Shown: in pieces, positions 6,665-15,488 of the stretch
How the letters are laid out: each line of letters begins with the position of its first letter
Numbering within the stretch: position 1 is the stretch's first letter
IMG/VR virus record: IMGVR_UViG_3300027631_000046
Location: 1 to 40,189 of that record
Reading direction: 5' to 3' (one strand)
Source: a virus
DNA length: 40,189 nt
Made by a program: the position numbers and the translations under genes
Notes under the pieces: generated by a model
What the model saw: only the letters and a program-made list of their open reading frames with translations
Told to the model about the DNA's origin: nothing
Databases searched by the model: none

Positions 6665-9154
6665 TTAACTAAATGTTGTTGTAATTGATGTAACTGGTGT
6701 TGGGTCTCCTTTGTATCTTACGATTACATATATGTTTGTATAAGTTGCGTTTAATGCCATACCATCACCATTTCTTAAAGGAATTGTATAAGTTGTTGAC
6801 GATAATGAACCACCTGTATTACCATATAATTGGAATGCAGAACCAAATGGATTTTGTCCGTCTGAATTTGCCGTTTTACTTGCAACAAAGTTTGTCAATA
6901 AATCCGATGGGTCAAACAATCTTGCATTACCTGCTCCGTATACGTTTGTACCAGATGATTCAAATAAAATCAATGCACCTATTGCGTTGTTTGTTGTTGT
7001 ACCCCAGTTTACTAATGCTTGTCCTAAATTCAAAGTCATAGAAGTTTTAGTTCCTGATGTTGTGAATTTACGAACATAGTATTTGAAAGTTTTAGAAGTA
7101 TCGGGGTCACCTAACCAATATCCGTAAGTTCCACCTGGTTTTACTAAATACCCTGGTTTAACTTGTAAGTCGTTTCCACTTAATGTATATAATCCAAATG
7201 TAGTTGTCCATGCGGTTCCACCAAATGCTAACACATTATCTGCTAATTGAATACGATAGTTTTCACCAGTAAATGATTCAATTAATGCCGTAGAAGTATC
7301 CGCTCCTTGCGTTCTTGTATAATATGCTAATGAACCCGAAGATACTGGTTGACCAAATGTACCTGCGGTATGATAATCAAATGTATTTACTTTTGATACA
7401 GATGAACCATTGTTATAGTTTACACCATTCATTGTTGCAGTCCAAGTTAATGGAGTGTTTGATGATTGACCTATATTTGTTATGTTTGCAGAACCAAATG
7501 TATATAATCCGTTTAATCTAACTACATCTGTTTCAAATGGAATTGTAGAAGTAGCTCTAACTGTTGTGTTTGTTGTATCAAAAACACCATTTGCAGTTGA
7601 TATTGTTCCTCCTGATGTTACAACCGAATTTACACCCGATGTTGCGGTTATACCTGTACCACTCAATGCAATCGAACCAACTGTTCCGTTATAGAATAAT
7701 GGATTAAATAGGTTTGTTATTGAAGATGATATTGAATATGTTGAACCACTTAAATAAGGTGCTCCTGATAATGAACGAGAAACTGCGGTTAAATAACTCA
7801 ATGTTGTACTACCTGTTGCTGATGTTTGAACAGGTATGTTTGTTGCTATTTGAGTTAATGGTGCGTAGAATATACCTTCCGTAACTACTATTGGTGTTGT
7901 AAATGCAGATGAACCACTTGCAATTGAAATTGATGCGGTTACATCATAATATCCAGATATATTAATAGTCGATGTTGAACCAGTTACATATATTTTTTGA
8001 GGTAATACCGATGCAAACTTACCATCCTGATATGCTGCAGGGATAACTGCTGAGTTAGCCGTATTTATTTTTGCTAAAGTCACACCATTTGTAGTACCTG
8101 CTCCTGTTTGAGTTGCTAAATTTTGAGATGATGATATTAAAGTATCAGTTTTTGTACTATTATCTTTAAATCTATGTGTAACAGACCCACTAACTTTAAA
8201 ATTTGTAGGTGTACCATTACTCAATAAACCTAATCCAAATAATTGTGCATCTGCAGATGAACTTACTACCGTAGTTCCTGCTGCAGTTGATGTATAACTA
8301 ACTTGATAAGTATCTTGTGTATAAATTGGAGTAATTCCAGTAAATATTGTAGAACCTGCAGTTGCAAATCCTTTACTATTTAAATAAGTAATTGTTGTAT
8401 TTGTAGAACTTTGAGGAATATATCCTGTTAATGCAGTTCCAGTTGTTGTATTTGTTGCTGCATCTGTTACTGTACTATATGTTTTAGTATTTGGGGATGC
8501 ATCCGGTGCTGACGATGATAATAAACCTGCTACAAATCTTAATATTTCAGATACATTTGTTTCAGAAGTAAAGTTATTAAAATAAGAACCACTCAATCCA
8601 CTTTGCCAAGCATTTGAAGATGGAATACCAACCGTTACGTTATCTGGGTCAATTGTTCCACTTACTCTTACACTACCTGTAATTTCTAAAGTATTTTGAG
8701 TTCTATATACTGAACCAGTTACTGTTGCTGCAGAACTAGTTGGAGTAAATATACCCGTATTAGCTGCAATACTTGCACTTAAACTTGTAACCGATGCAGC
8801 TACTGAACCTGAAAAGACTCCAATATTACCTGTTAGGTCAATTGCGGTATTTCTATCACTACCTAAAAGGAATAATGTTTGACTACCACTCGCATAATAA
8901 GGAACACCATCTACCATTCCGTTGTATATAGATGATGAGAATATAGGAGCAACTGAACCAGTTCCTCTCATAATTCTATTAACTGCCTGAACAGAGCCAC
9001 TCTCTACAACCGCAAATACAATTGATGAACCATTTTGTGATGATGATAAGAGAGATGAACCTGATGCTATAATCAATTCACCTTTTTGAAGGGATGATGT
9101 TACTGCTGCTAGGGATTGTAAACTACCCCTTTTGTGTTTAATGATTTGTGCCAT
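6665..9154 (-). CDS. Large beta-rich tail appendage protein
   Basis: This 829-residue protein is rich in Ser, Thr, Gly and Asn and starts with a divergent version of the shared fibre module (MAQIIKHKRGSLQSL, then LQKGELIIASG). The central part is a long run of short beta strands with GSVRVSGTI-like words and no visible catalytic motif. The C-terminal third contains TFKYYVRKFTTSGTKTSMTLNL. It ends with IYVIVRYKGDPTPVTSITTTFS-type sequence, a C-terminus I recognise from structural proteins of marine phages. This suggests a structural appendage, for example a short fibre, baseplate spike or receptor-binding protein. It lies between the 280-residue coiled-coil protein and the giant fibre, 26 bases upstream of the latter. 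The specific virion position is not determinable. Confidence 0.68.
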   Translation of the reverse strand: MAQIIKHKRGSLQSLAAVTSSLQKGELIIASGSSLLSSSQNGSSIVFAVVESGSVQAVNRIMRGTGSVAPIFSSSIYNGMVDGVPYYASGSQTLFLLGSDRNTAIDLTGNIGVFSGSVAASVTSLSASIAANTGIFTPTSSAATVTGSVYRTQNTLEITGSVRVSGTIDPDNVTVGIPSSNAWQSGLSGSYFNNFTSETNVSEILRFVAGLLSSSAPDASPNTKTYSTVTDAATNTTTGTALTGYIPQSSTNTTITYLNSKGFATAGSTIFTGITPIYTQDTYQVSYTSTAAGTTVVSSSADAQLFGLGLLSNGTPTNFKVSGSVTHRFKDNSTKTDTLISSSQNLATQTGAGTTNGVTLAKINTANSAVIPAAYQDGKFASVLPQKIYVTGSTSTINISGYYDVTASISIASGSSAFTTPIVVTEGIFYAPLTQIATNIPVQTSATGSTTLSYLTAVSRSLSGAPYLSGSTYSISSSITNLFNPLFYNGTVGSIALSGTGITATSGVNSVVTSGGTISTANGVFDTTNTTVRATSTIPFETDVVRLNGLYTFGSANITNIGQSSNTPLTWTATMNGVNYNNGSSVSKVNTFDYHTAGTFGQPVSSGSLAYYTRTQGADTSTALIESFTGENYRIQLADNVLAFGGTAWTTTFGLYTLSGNDLQVKPGYLVKPGGTYGYWLGDPDTSKTFKYYVRKFTTSGTKTSMTLNLGQALVNWGTTTNNAIGALILFESSGTNVYGAGNARLFDPSDLLTNFVASKTANSDGQNPFGSAFQLYGNTGGSLSSTTYTIPLRNGDGMALNATYTNIYVIVRYKGDPTPVTSITTTFS

Positions 9155-9196
9155 GTATATTTTTGGTTATTCTACTTAAATTTGTGGTTATTCCCA

Positions 9197-9205
9197 TATA
9201 AATAT
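9197..9205 (-). promoter_or_regulatory. Recurring intergenic nonamer, copy 2
   Basis: ATATTTATA on the coding strand, in the 101-base gap before the 829-residue gene and 42 bases from its ATG. The gap is otherwise only A/T-rich. Confidence 0.4.
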
Positions 9206-9255
9206 AGAATTTATTGTAAATAATTTTTATATTTTATATTTTTTATTTTATAATG

Positions 9256-10098
9256 TTACCATTCACCCTGGTCAATTATCATTGATGAGGTTTGTTGTAA
9301 TTCTAAGTCAGTCGCAAATCCATTATCCAATGACGATGTAAATCCTTCTAATGTGTTAAATTTATCATTAATACTTGCAGAAGTTATCTCTAAATTATTC
9401 AATCTACTATTTGTTGAAGAACTTATTGTTAAATTTGTAGCTACAATTGATGCACTTAAATTATTAATAGATGCAACACTACCACTTAATGTTGTTGCAA
9501 TTGAAGAACTTATTGAAGATGATATCAATGTTTGTGATGCCGACAATGAAGAACTTATTATTGAAACTTCTATATCCGTTGCGATTACTGACAGAGAACT
9601 ACTCAATGATGAACTTACAGTACTGATAATAGATTGAGAAATTGAAGAACTTAATGATGTCAAATTTGAACTTTGAGTTGCAAATGTTCTAGCTACCGAA
9701 GAACTAAAATCTCCAGTCACACTTGCAATTGAAGAACTTATTAAACTTAAACTTGTACTTACTGATGAACTTAAATTATAGTTTGACGAACTTATTGAAG
9801 AACTTATTGTTAAATTTGTAGCTACAATTGATGCACTTACTGCCGAAACTTCTACATCCGTTGCAATTAAAGATAATGCACCACTTAAAGATGAACTTAC
9901 AATATCAGTTATGGATGATGATAAAGATGTATTTATAGATTGTGATACTGCTATATTAATAGATGCGGTTAATACTGACCCAGTTAATGCTGCTGCGACA
10001 ATACTATTTATAGATGAAGTTAACGATGCACCTACTTCTGCCGATGTTTGTAGTGCAGAACCACTCTCTATTTGTTTTAATCTTATTAAGTTTGCCAT
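9256..10098 (-). CDS. Ser-rich coiled-coil fibre protein
   Basis: This 280-residue protein is extremely rich in Ser, Ile, Leu and Ala. It consists almost wholly of SSSISxS/ASIVATNLTISSS-type repeats with hydrophobic residues spaced as in a coiled coil. An internal repeat is visible: IATDVEVSAVSASIVA and IATDIEVSIISSSLSA occur about 90 residues apart, and ASIVATNLTISSS occurs twice. The first residues, MANLIRLKQIESGSALQ, are a reduced version of the opening used by the other fibres. The C-terminus, GFTSSLDNGFATDLELQQ, resembles a registration region. Inferred to be a fibre shaft or trimeric spacer. It follows the 161-residue gene by 16 bases, with a nonamer copy between. Confidence 0.6.
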   Translation of the reverse strand: MANLIRLKQIESGSALQTSAEVGASLTSSINSIVAAALTGSVLTASINIAVSQSINTSLSSSITDIVSSSLSGALSLIATDVEVSAVSASIVATNLTISSSISSSNYNLSSSVSTSLSLISSSIASVTGDFSSSVARTFATQSSNLTSLSSSISQSIISTVSSSLSSSLSVIATDIEVSIISSSLSASQTLISSSISSSIATTLSGSVASINNLSASIVATNLTISSSTNSRLNNLEITSASINDKFNTLEGFTSSLDNGFATDLELQQTSSMIIDQGEW

Positions 10099-10102
10099 AT
10101 CC

Positions 10103-10111
10103 TATAAATAT
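10103..10111 (-). promoter_or_regulatory. Recurring intergenic nonamer, copy 3
   Basis: ATATTTATA on the coding strand in the 16-base gap before the 280-residue gene, only 4 bases from the ATG. This position is too close to act as a -10 box for that ATG unless the message is leaderless. Confidence 0.38.
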
Positions 10112-10114
10112 CTT

Positions 10115-10600
10115 TTATTCTTTTAACTTGCCCATAACATAAATATCATTTATAGTCACATTATCGTAATCTATATATTCTTCATTTAAAGTTATTACTA
10201 CATTATTTCCAACTTCTTCAATTTTATAATTTCCTGGAATATGTAAACCAAATACCAATACTTCAAAATTATTAGGTGATGCTCCTTCGGTTCCGTAATC
10301 CAAACTAACATTGTGTATTGTTAATGTATTTGTATTATTGTCAAACACATCGACATTTCTTTGGACATATCTTGCACTATGTTCTAATATTTCTTGATGA
10401 AAATCTGATATAGTTGTTTTGTTATTTACTAATTTAATTGGATTTGGATTTGAACGGGTTTTGGATTGAAATTTGGTATTAGTTGGAATTTCAATATTTT
10501 GTAAACTTCCGGTCAAATCATTATTAGTAAGATTATTAATATTAACCTTTGGAACAACTTTATTAAGTTTTCTACTATTTGAATTAAATCTATTAAGCAT
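10115..10600 (-). CDS. Small beta-rich tail protein, unassigned
   Basis: I do not recognise this 161-residue protein by name. The first 60 residues are polar and probably disordered, followed by a short helical part (ISDFHQEILEHSARYVQ). The C-terminal 90 residues are beta-rich: NNFEVLVFGLHIPGNYKIEEVGNN, then VVITLNEEYIDYDNVTINDIYVMG. That layout (a named-value strand, G-x-x-I, Y-x-I-E, then D-x-I/V-x-V-x-G) also appears in the 109-residue neighbour, so the two may be related beta modules of a tail substructure. Its start overlaps the end of the 109-residue gene by 8 bases. The context, between gp15 and the fibres, suggests a baseplate or fibre-attachment role; this is inference. Confidence 0.6.
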   Translation of the reverse strand: MLNRFNSNSRKLNKVVPKVNINNLTNNDLTGSLQNIEIPTNTKFQSKTRSNPNPIKLVNNKTTISDFHQEILEHSARYVQRNVDVFDNNTNTLTIHNVSLDYGTEGASPNNFEVLVFGLHIPGNYKIEEVGNNVVITLNEEYIDYDNVTINDIYVMGKLKE

Positions 10601-10922
10601 ATTGTTCTATATCTCCTTTTATTTCAATATAATCATTATTATCCAAATTAAATTCAAAATTTGTTTTTATAAATTTAATTAATAAACCACTTCCACCTTC
10701 TTCAATTATATAATCCGTTCCACTTATTGCCTGTGTGTTAATATAAACTTGTAATCTATCTTGTGTAGTTCTATATTCAATTTCTCTTAATATATCTACA
10801 AATCTCCAACCAGTAGCTTCATAAATCCAATAAGTAGAATTTGTTAAATCTTTTGGAGTTAAAACGGCTTTACCAGGTTTTCTACTGATTTTTTGAGTTA
10901 TATCTAAAAGGCTTCTTTTCAT
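10593..10922 (-). CDS. Small tail-region protein, unassigned
   Basis: A 109-residue protein that I cannot name. The N-terminal 35 residues are basic, then comes WIYEATGWRFVDILREIEYRT. The C-terminal half is beta-rich (LQVYINTQAISGTDYIIEEG, GLLIKFIKTNFEF, DNNDYIEIKGDIEQYA). It resembles the C-terminal half of the 161-residue protein in layout. Its ATG overlaps the stop of the gp15-type gene in a TAATG junction, so it is likely translated by reinitiation after gp15. A structural role at the tail is inferred from position only. Confidence 0.6.
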   Translation of the reverse strand: MKRSLLDITQKISRKPGKAVLTPKDLTNSTYWIYEATGWRFVDILREIEYRTTQDRLQVYINTQAISGTDYIIEEGGSGLLIKFIKTNFEFNLDNNDYIEIKGDIEQYA

Positions 10923-12046
10923 TATGGAAGAATATCAATAAATTTACCTATAATAGTAACTTCATCGGTATTGGTTACACTAAATCCTAAAGAACCTGTT
11001 AAGAATTGTAATGATAATGATGTACTATTTACAGACCCGGTGATGTGGTCATTCCAATAATATCTAACACCATTTATATATGTTTTAACATCATATTGAT
11101 TTCCATTATAAGTTAATCCGGCTGTAACTACCGATGCCAATTGTGGAGGTGCTTGTATTAATTTTACATTATTAAAGGATGCGGAGTTTGGTGTTGCTAT
11201 TGAACCAGTCATACTATTATTTAAAGATAAAAAGTCAATTAAATCTTTGTTGTCATAATATGGTGATGGTGTAGTTAACATACCTTCTAATCTACCATTT
11301 CCAGTTATATCGGTTTCAGTTGATACTACTACTCTTTTTGTAGAAAAACTTCTTTTTGTAGTATCTTCTCCGTCAAATTTTTCTGGAAGTAAATAAGCTT
11401 TAACTGATAAACTAAATTCAATTCTATTGATTCTTTCGGTTCCTTCACCTACTTCATTTACAACATTAAATTCACCAACAGTTGTTCTAAATTTAAACTT
11501 TTCTTTATCTCCCCAATAAGTTCCTGTATATTGTAATTGTTCTATTACTGAATTTAATTGTTCGGTAAAAGATGTCCAACACATACAATCATAACTAACT
11601 TCAACATATTCCGGCATAGTTATTTTATATACTTCATATTTTGGTTTAACACTACCACCCAATGCAGTAAATCTATCGTATCTATTATCTTTTGAATATT
11701 TTGTAACACCTGAATAAGATACATGTCTATTTAACATTGGCATCGTTTCATCTTTTGCAATAGATGTTCTCCTAATCATCATCAGAGGTAATTGTATTTT
11801 ACCATGTGTATCTCTATAAACACCTTGTCTACGAGAACCATTCCATCTTTCTGAATTACCATATATTACCGGAATTTTTATAGATTTACCATTTCCATCT
11901 TCCAATGTAGGTAAAGCCGTATCTTCTAAATAAGACATCATAGCATAATCTATATCAAAAAGACTAATACTTTGTTTTAAATCACTTTTGGTGGATTTAA
12001 TTTGATTTCCTCTATTTAAATTCGGTTTTAGTGGATTTACTGACAT
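10922..12046 (-). CDS. gp15-type tail sheath stabiliser / tail completion protein
   Basis: In T4, gp15 caps the tail tube and sheath and connects the tail to the neck. This 374-residue protein matches the order of T4 gp15 signatures: an early helix with DIDYAMMSYLED, the strand IKIPVIYGNSERW (compare IRVPITYASKEH in T4), and LPLMMIRRTSIAKDETMPMLNR. These are followed by PEYVEVSYDCMCWTSFTEQLNSVIEQLQY and INRIEFSLSVKAYLLPE (compare RRRIEWSLTFEVNGWMYP). It is about 100 residues longer than T4 gp15 because of a C-terminal beta extension (from about residue 255). It follows the gp14-type gene by 2 bases, the classical neck order. A contractile tail is implied. Confidence 0.78.
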   Translation of the reverse strand: MSVNPLKPNLNRGNQIKSTKSDLKQSISLFDIDYAMMSYLEDTALPTLEDGNGKSIKIPVIYGNSERWNGSRRQGVYRDTHGKIQLPLMMIRRTSIAKDETMPMLNRHVSYSGVTKYSKDNRYDRFTALGGSVKPKYEVYKITMPEYVEVSYDCMCWTSFTEQLNSVIEQLQYTGTYWGDKEKFKFRTTVGEFNVVNEVGEGTERINRIEFSLSVKAYLLPEKFDGEDTTKRSFSTKRVVVSTETDITGNGRLEGMLTTPSPYYDNKDLIDFLSLNNSMTGSIATPNSASFNNVKLIQAPPQLASVVTAGLTYNGNQYDVKTYINGVRYYWNDHITGSVNSTSLSLQFLTGSLGFSVTNTDEVTIIGKFIDILP

Positions 12047-12048
12047 AA

Positions 12049-12510
12049 TTATTTTATTCTTTCTTCTATATTAAGATTGGATTTAGATACCATAAATGTT
12101 GAACACGTTATACTCCAATTTCTACCATCATTAGGTAAACCACCTATTAATTGTATTTCATTTGTATTATCAATTTCAAAATATCCTTCATTAAAAAATA
12201 TAATATCACCAATTTCAGGATATGCATTTCTTTCTTCACATAACAATCTATCAAATTTGAAAGTTATATTTTGGTCGGTTTCGGGCCCAAAACCTTCATA
12301 TCTAATAGATTCAGGTTCTTTGTCAATCAATGTATATAATTCAATTCCAGGATGCCATGTTTTATTCATAGATTCACCATAGATATTTACTTTTGTTTCA
12401 TTTAAGTTTATTTTAAACAATACACAAGTATTCTCGATAACTGTATCAACCAGTTCTCTAGCTACATTTCTAAAAAATTCGATATCTCTACCTACTAAGA
12501 ATTTTGGCAT
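12049..12510 (-). CDS. gp14-type neck protein
   Basis: This 153-residue protein lies between gp13- and gp15-type genes, with 1 to 2 bases between the genes. It starts with VGRDIEFFRNVARELVDTVIENTCVLFKINLNET. It then contains YPEIGDIIFFNEGYFEIDN, a layout found in gp14-type neck proteins of marine T4-like phages (a conserved GD-I/V-hydrophobic strand followed by a FEI strand). It is shorter than T4 gp14 (256 residues), so the match is partial. The likely role is closing the head after packaging and joining the tail. The identification relies on order plus this one motif. Confidence 0.6.
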   Translation of the reverse strand: MPKFLVGRDIEFFRNVARELVDTVIENTCVLFKINLNETKVNIYGESMNKTWHPGIELYTLIDKEPESIRYEGFGPETDQNITFKFDRLLCEERNAYPEIGDIIFFNEGYFEIDNTNEIQLIGGLPNDGRNWSITCSTFMVSKSNLNIEERIK

Positions 12511-12511
12511 A

Positions 12512-13729
12512 TTATCCTACATATATTTTTAAAGGAACTTTTCTCAACATATCTTGATGATGGTCAGATTCCTGTGCTTTATTTTCCATCACATTCTTTC
12601 TACTCATCTCTTCCAAATTTTCTCTCAATTGTGTTATCAATGCATCCTTTTCAACTTGTGCTTCTGACCTTAAAGCTGCACCATCTAAATTCACATCACC
12701 ATCTGGAATTGGAACCGAACTATATTTTTCTCTAATTGCTCCTAATAATTCTTTTGTTAATGCAAGAGTATATTTTCTAATCCATTGTTTACCAACCTCA
12801 TTTATATTTGAATACTGAATAAAATTATATGGAATGTCGGAATAGTCAGAAAGTGAATTGGCTTGAATAGTTTGAGAATCTTGTTCAAATTCATCTCTAC
12901 TCATATACTCAAAGTATATTCTAGTTATACCCGTTCCTTTTGGAATAGGAAATATTTCTAATTTATTATCTACTATATTAAATGAAAATGTTGATTTACG
13001 AATTTGGTCATTAAATTCAATTTGTTGCATTCTTAATATATCTTCGTATAAAGGCATCATTAAGAATTGTGCTGCGGGTGAAAAATTACCAAAACCTAAT
13101 TCTGACATTAAATTTAAAGTACCTTGTGCACCTACGGAATATGGGTCAAAGAATCTTGTAATAGCCGGTGTTGCTTCATAAAACACTTTTGTTACATCTA
13201 TTGTAGAACCACTTGTATATAGTGTTGCAAACGATGATGATGTGTTATTATCTATTGCTTGAGTCATTAAATCATATACTTGAACCGATGCAGTTAAGTT
13301 AACATATGCTTTTTTTATTGCAGTGCTACCACCGACACCTGCTTGTGTTCCGTATTGTTGAGACATACGAATTACACTTGGTAAATATGAACCATCTACT
13401 AATGTTTGTGAATAATTACTTTTACCACCAATTGATTCTTTTTTTTGACCTCTTAAAATGTCTAAGTTGTTTCTAAGATTAAATTGATTTACTTGTGCAG
13501 AATATTCGGAAGTTGATTCTTCAAAACATGCCCAAATTTGTTGATTATCCAATTCAATATTAACAATAGGATATCCCAATCTTCTAGCTACCCAAGTTGC
13601 TGTTTTTGGTGCATCGGTTTTAAAATCAGTATCGTTATCGTATATTCCAAATGGTGTTGCGTCGTATGATGCCGATGCTGATAAAAATGCATTGTAGGTT
13701 GAACCCGACCAATATGTGTTTACAGACAT
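12512..13729 (-). CDS. gp13-type neck protein
   Basis: T4 gp13 sits on the portal and completes the head. The key segment here is WVARRLGYPIVNIELDNQQ, then IWACFEESTSEYSAQVNQF (about residues 45-85). Marine gp13 proteins show the same layout: LGxPV(I/V)xI, then a Q-V/I, an E-A/S and a Y in the following helix. The protein has 405 residues, about 100 more than T4 gp13. The extra length includes a low-complexity insert rich in Ser and Thr (about residues 125-190) and a C-terminal charged helix (EKDALITQLRENLEEMSRKN). It starts just after the terminator that closes the gp23 transcript and is first in the neck module. Confidence 0.66.
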   Translation of the reverse strand: MSVNTYWSGSTYNAFLSASASYDATPFGIYDNDTDFKTDAPKTATWVARRLGYPIVNIELDNQQIWACFEESTSEYSAQVNQFNLRNNLDILRGQKKESIGGKSNYSQTLVDGSYLPSVIRMSQQYGTQAGVGGSTAIKKAYVNLTASVQVYDLMTQAIDNNTSSSFATLYTSGSTIDVTKVFYEATPAITRFFDPYSVGAQGTLNLMSELGFGNFSPAAQFLMMPLYEDILRMQQIEFNDQIRKSTFSFNIVDNKLEIFPIPKGTGITRIYFEYMSRDEFEQDSQTIQANSLSDYSDIPYNFIQYSNINEVGKQWIRKYTLALTKELLGAIREKYSSVPIPDGDVNLDGAALRSEAQVEKDALITQLRENLEEMSRKNVMENKAQESDHHQDMLRKVPLKIYVG

Positions 13730-13754
13730 TATTAAAAATTTATAGTTTTACTAC

Positions 13755-13763
13755 TATAAATAT
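13755..13763 (-). promoter_or_regulatory. Recurring intergenic nonamer, copy 4
   Basis: ATATTTATA on the coding strand, in the gap between the gp23 terminator and the gp13-type gene, 25 bases from its ATG. It is placed where a new transcript would be expected to begin. Confidence 0.45.
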
Positions 13764-13779
13764 GAATTATATAAATAAA

Positions 13780-13811
13780 AAAAGGGGAAAGTATTTTTAC
13801 TCTCCCCTTTT
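13780..13811 (-). terminator. Strong intrinsic terminator after the major capsid gene
   Basis: The arms at 13780-13793 and 13798-13811 (AAAAGGGGAAAGTA and TACTCTCCCCTTTT) form a 14-pair stem with a 4-base loop. The one mismatch on the plus strand is a G-U pair in the minus-strand RNA. On that strand the stem runs into a T-rich tail (TTTTTTTATTTATA). It lies 40 bases after the gp23 stop. Confidence 0.92.
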
Positions 13812-13851
13812 CTTTATTGTAAGTCTATTACTTATCTAATCTACTCAAAGA

Positions 13852-15468
13852 TTATAAAGTGTTCAAACCTTCAACGATAACTTTACCATAAAACTCAGGT
13901 CTTACGATTTTCTTAGCGTATCTAGTCATAACACCTCTTCTTGGAGTGAAGTTAGTTGGGTCATAAACCAATGGAGTCATAATCAATGGTACATAAGGTG
14001 CGTAAACTGCTCCTGTTTCGAAGAAGTTAGAACCTTTGAAACCTAATAAGATTACATTCTCAGTCATGTATGGGTTTTTGTAAACGTCATATCTGTTAGA
14101 GATAGAACCGATGTTAGTTACACCTGCAGAGAAAGTTAACGCATCTTTTGATGGGTTAGCAGAGAAACCATTCATTGATTCTAAAATTGTTGCTACGTTT
14201 GGAGATACAACGATAAAGTTTGCACCACCTCTCATAGTCAATTGATGAATCTTGTTAGAAACTTTTTGTAACTTAATACCTAAAGTTTGGTACCAAGTGC
14301 TCTTTGTGTAAGCAGAAGCAGCTGCTGCGTTAGAATCAACTGCGAATCTACCAGTAGCAGAATCGTAATCGTATCCAACTCTAGCTGACCAATAGTCAGT
14401 AGTGAAAGCGTTTTGTTGTAACATTTCTAAGATTTCTAAGTCGATTTCTAAAGAGATGTATTCAGACAACATTTGAGTTAACTCAGCTTCAGCGTCTACA
14501 CTATGGTAAGCGTTTAAATCTTGAGCTAATTCCGGTGTCCAAATTGCTTTTAATTTTCTTGTCTTAGCAACAATTGGTTCAGATTTCAATTCTAATTCGA
14601 TTTCTGGAATTGCTAAATCAGTTCCTCTATCTTCAAAGTCACCTCTTGAAATATCATCAGGTTGTTTAGAGTAAACTAAAGTTTGAGCAGTTAAATCAGT
14701 TGCAACGATTAAAGCTGCAGAAGAAGAAACATAGAAAGAAGCCGAACCATTGTTCAATGTAGTTAATTCTGGGTAGTGAGATACTGCCGTAGAACCTGAA
14801 ATTTTAAATGCTCTTACACCATTGTAATCAGCGTTAGAAGGTAAACCAACAGTTACTTTTCTCCAGTTATTTGGATATGCTGCAAAAGATGCAGATAATG
14901 TTTCATTACCTAAAAAATCAGATGCAGAACCAGAAGATACAACTGCGGTTGCTGCAGCGGTTACGTCATTGATTGTATATCCGAATCTTCCTGCACCATA
15001 TAAACCACCTTCAGTTGCTTGAGTAGAACCCAATTTGTTACCGGTTGGTGATAAATTATCTTTACCAAAAGTACCACCATTACCAAACATAGAAGAACCA
15101 GAAGCTGGTCTATTTGCATCGTTTTGAGTACCATATTTGAAATCCATGTAGAAAATAAGACCTGAAGGTAAGTTCATTGGTTGAACTGAAACGAATTCTT
15201 TAGCTGCGATAGAACCGAAGATTCTTCTTACTAAAGGTAACGCAACACCTGCCCACTCTTCAGAACCTGAAGATGTACCTGTTCTTGTAGCCTCATCTAA
15301 TAATTGTTTAGCTTGGTTTTCTAACATTACTGCCATACCATGTTTAGTTGTTTCAGAACCTACTCCTTCAAGTAAGCCTGTTTTTTCCCATTTGCTTTTC
15401 AAACCTCTTGTTTGTTCAAGCATTACGCTTTGAGGGTTAGCGCCTGTCATTAATTTTTTAATGTCCAT
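13852..15468 (-). CDS. Major capsid protein (gp23-type)
   Basis: This HK97-fold shell protein forms the hexamers of the head. At 538 residues it is close to T4 gp23 (521). Matching segments include LKSKWEKTGLLEG near the start, GMAVMLENQAKQLLDEA (about 44-60) and LPLVRRIFGSIAAKEFVSVQPM. The T4-like GLIFYMDFKYGT follows, corresponding to the GLIFAMRSRYG stretch of T4. The C-terminal domain has the conserved ELEFxL-like and RRGVMTRYAKKI parts. The N-terminal 60-70 residues probably carry the propeptide removed by the gp21 protease; LLE (32-34) and MLE (48-50) fit its general L/I-x-E preference, but the site cannot be fixed. The gene follows the scaffold gene and is closed by a strong terminator. 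Confidence 0.93.
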   Translation of the reverse strand: MDIKKLMTGANPQSVMLEQTRGLKSKWEKTGLLEGVGSETTKHGMAVMLENQAKQLLDEATRTGTSSGSEEWAGVALPLVRRIFGSIAAKEFVSVQPMNLPSGLIFYMDFKYGTQNDANRPASGSSMFGNGGTFGKDNLSPTGNKLGSTQATEGGLYGAGRFGYTINDVTAAATAVVSSGSASDFLGNETLSASFAAYPNNWRKVTVGLPSNADYNGVRAFKISGSTAVSHYPELTTLNNGSASFYVSSSAALIVATDLTAQTLVYSKQPDDISRGDFEDRGTDLAIPEIELELKSEPIVAKTRKLKAIWTPELAQDLNAYHSVDAEAELTQMLSEYISLEIDLEILEMLQQNAFTTDYWSARVGYDYDSATGRFAVDSNAAAASAYTKSTWYQTLGIKLQKVSNKIHQLTMRGGANFIVVSPNVATILESMNGFSANPSKDALTFSAGVTNIGSISNRYDVYKNPYMTENVILLGFKGSNFFETGAVYAPYVPLIMTPLVYDPTNFTPRRGVMTRYAKKIVRPEFYGKVIVEGLNTL

Positions 15469-15488
15469 TGTTTTGTTTTTTAATATTT

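Noticed and set aside
1-9154. Diversity-generating retroelement linked to the Mtd-like fibre module
   Set aside because: The N-terminal module resembles that of Mtd, but I see no reverse transcriptase, no template/variable repeat pair and no C-type-lectin-like C-terminus in the window.
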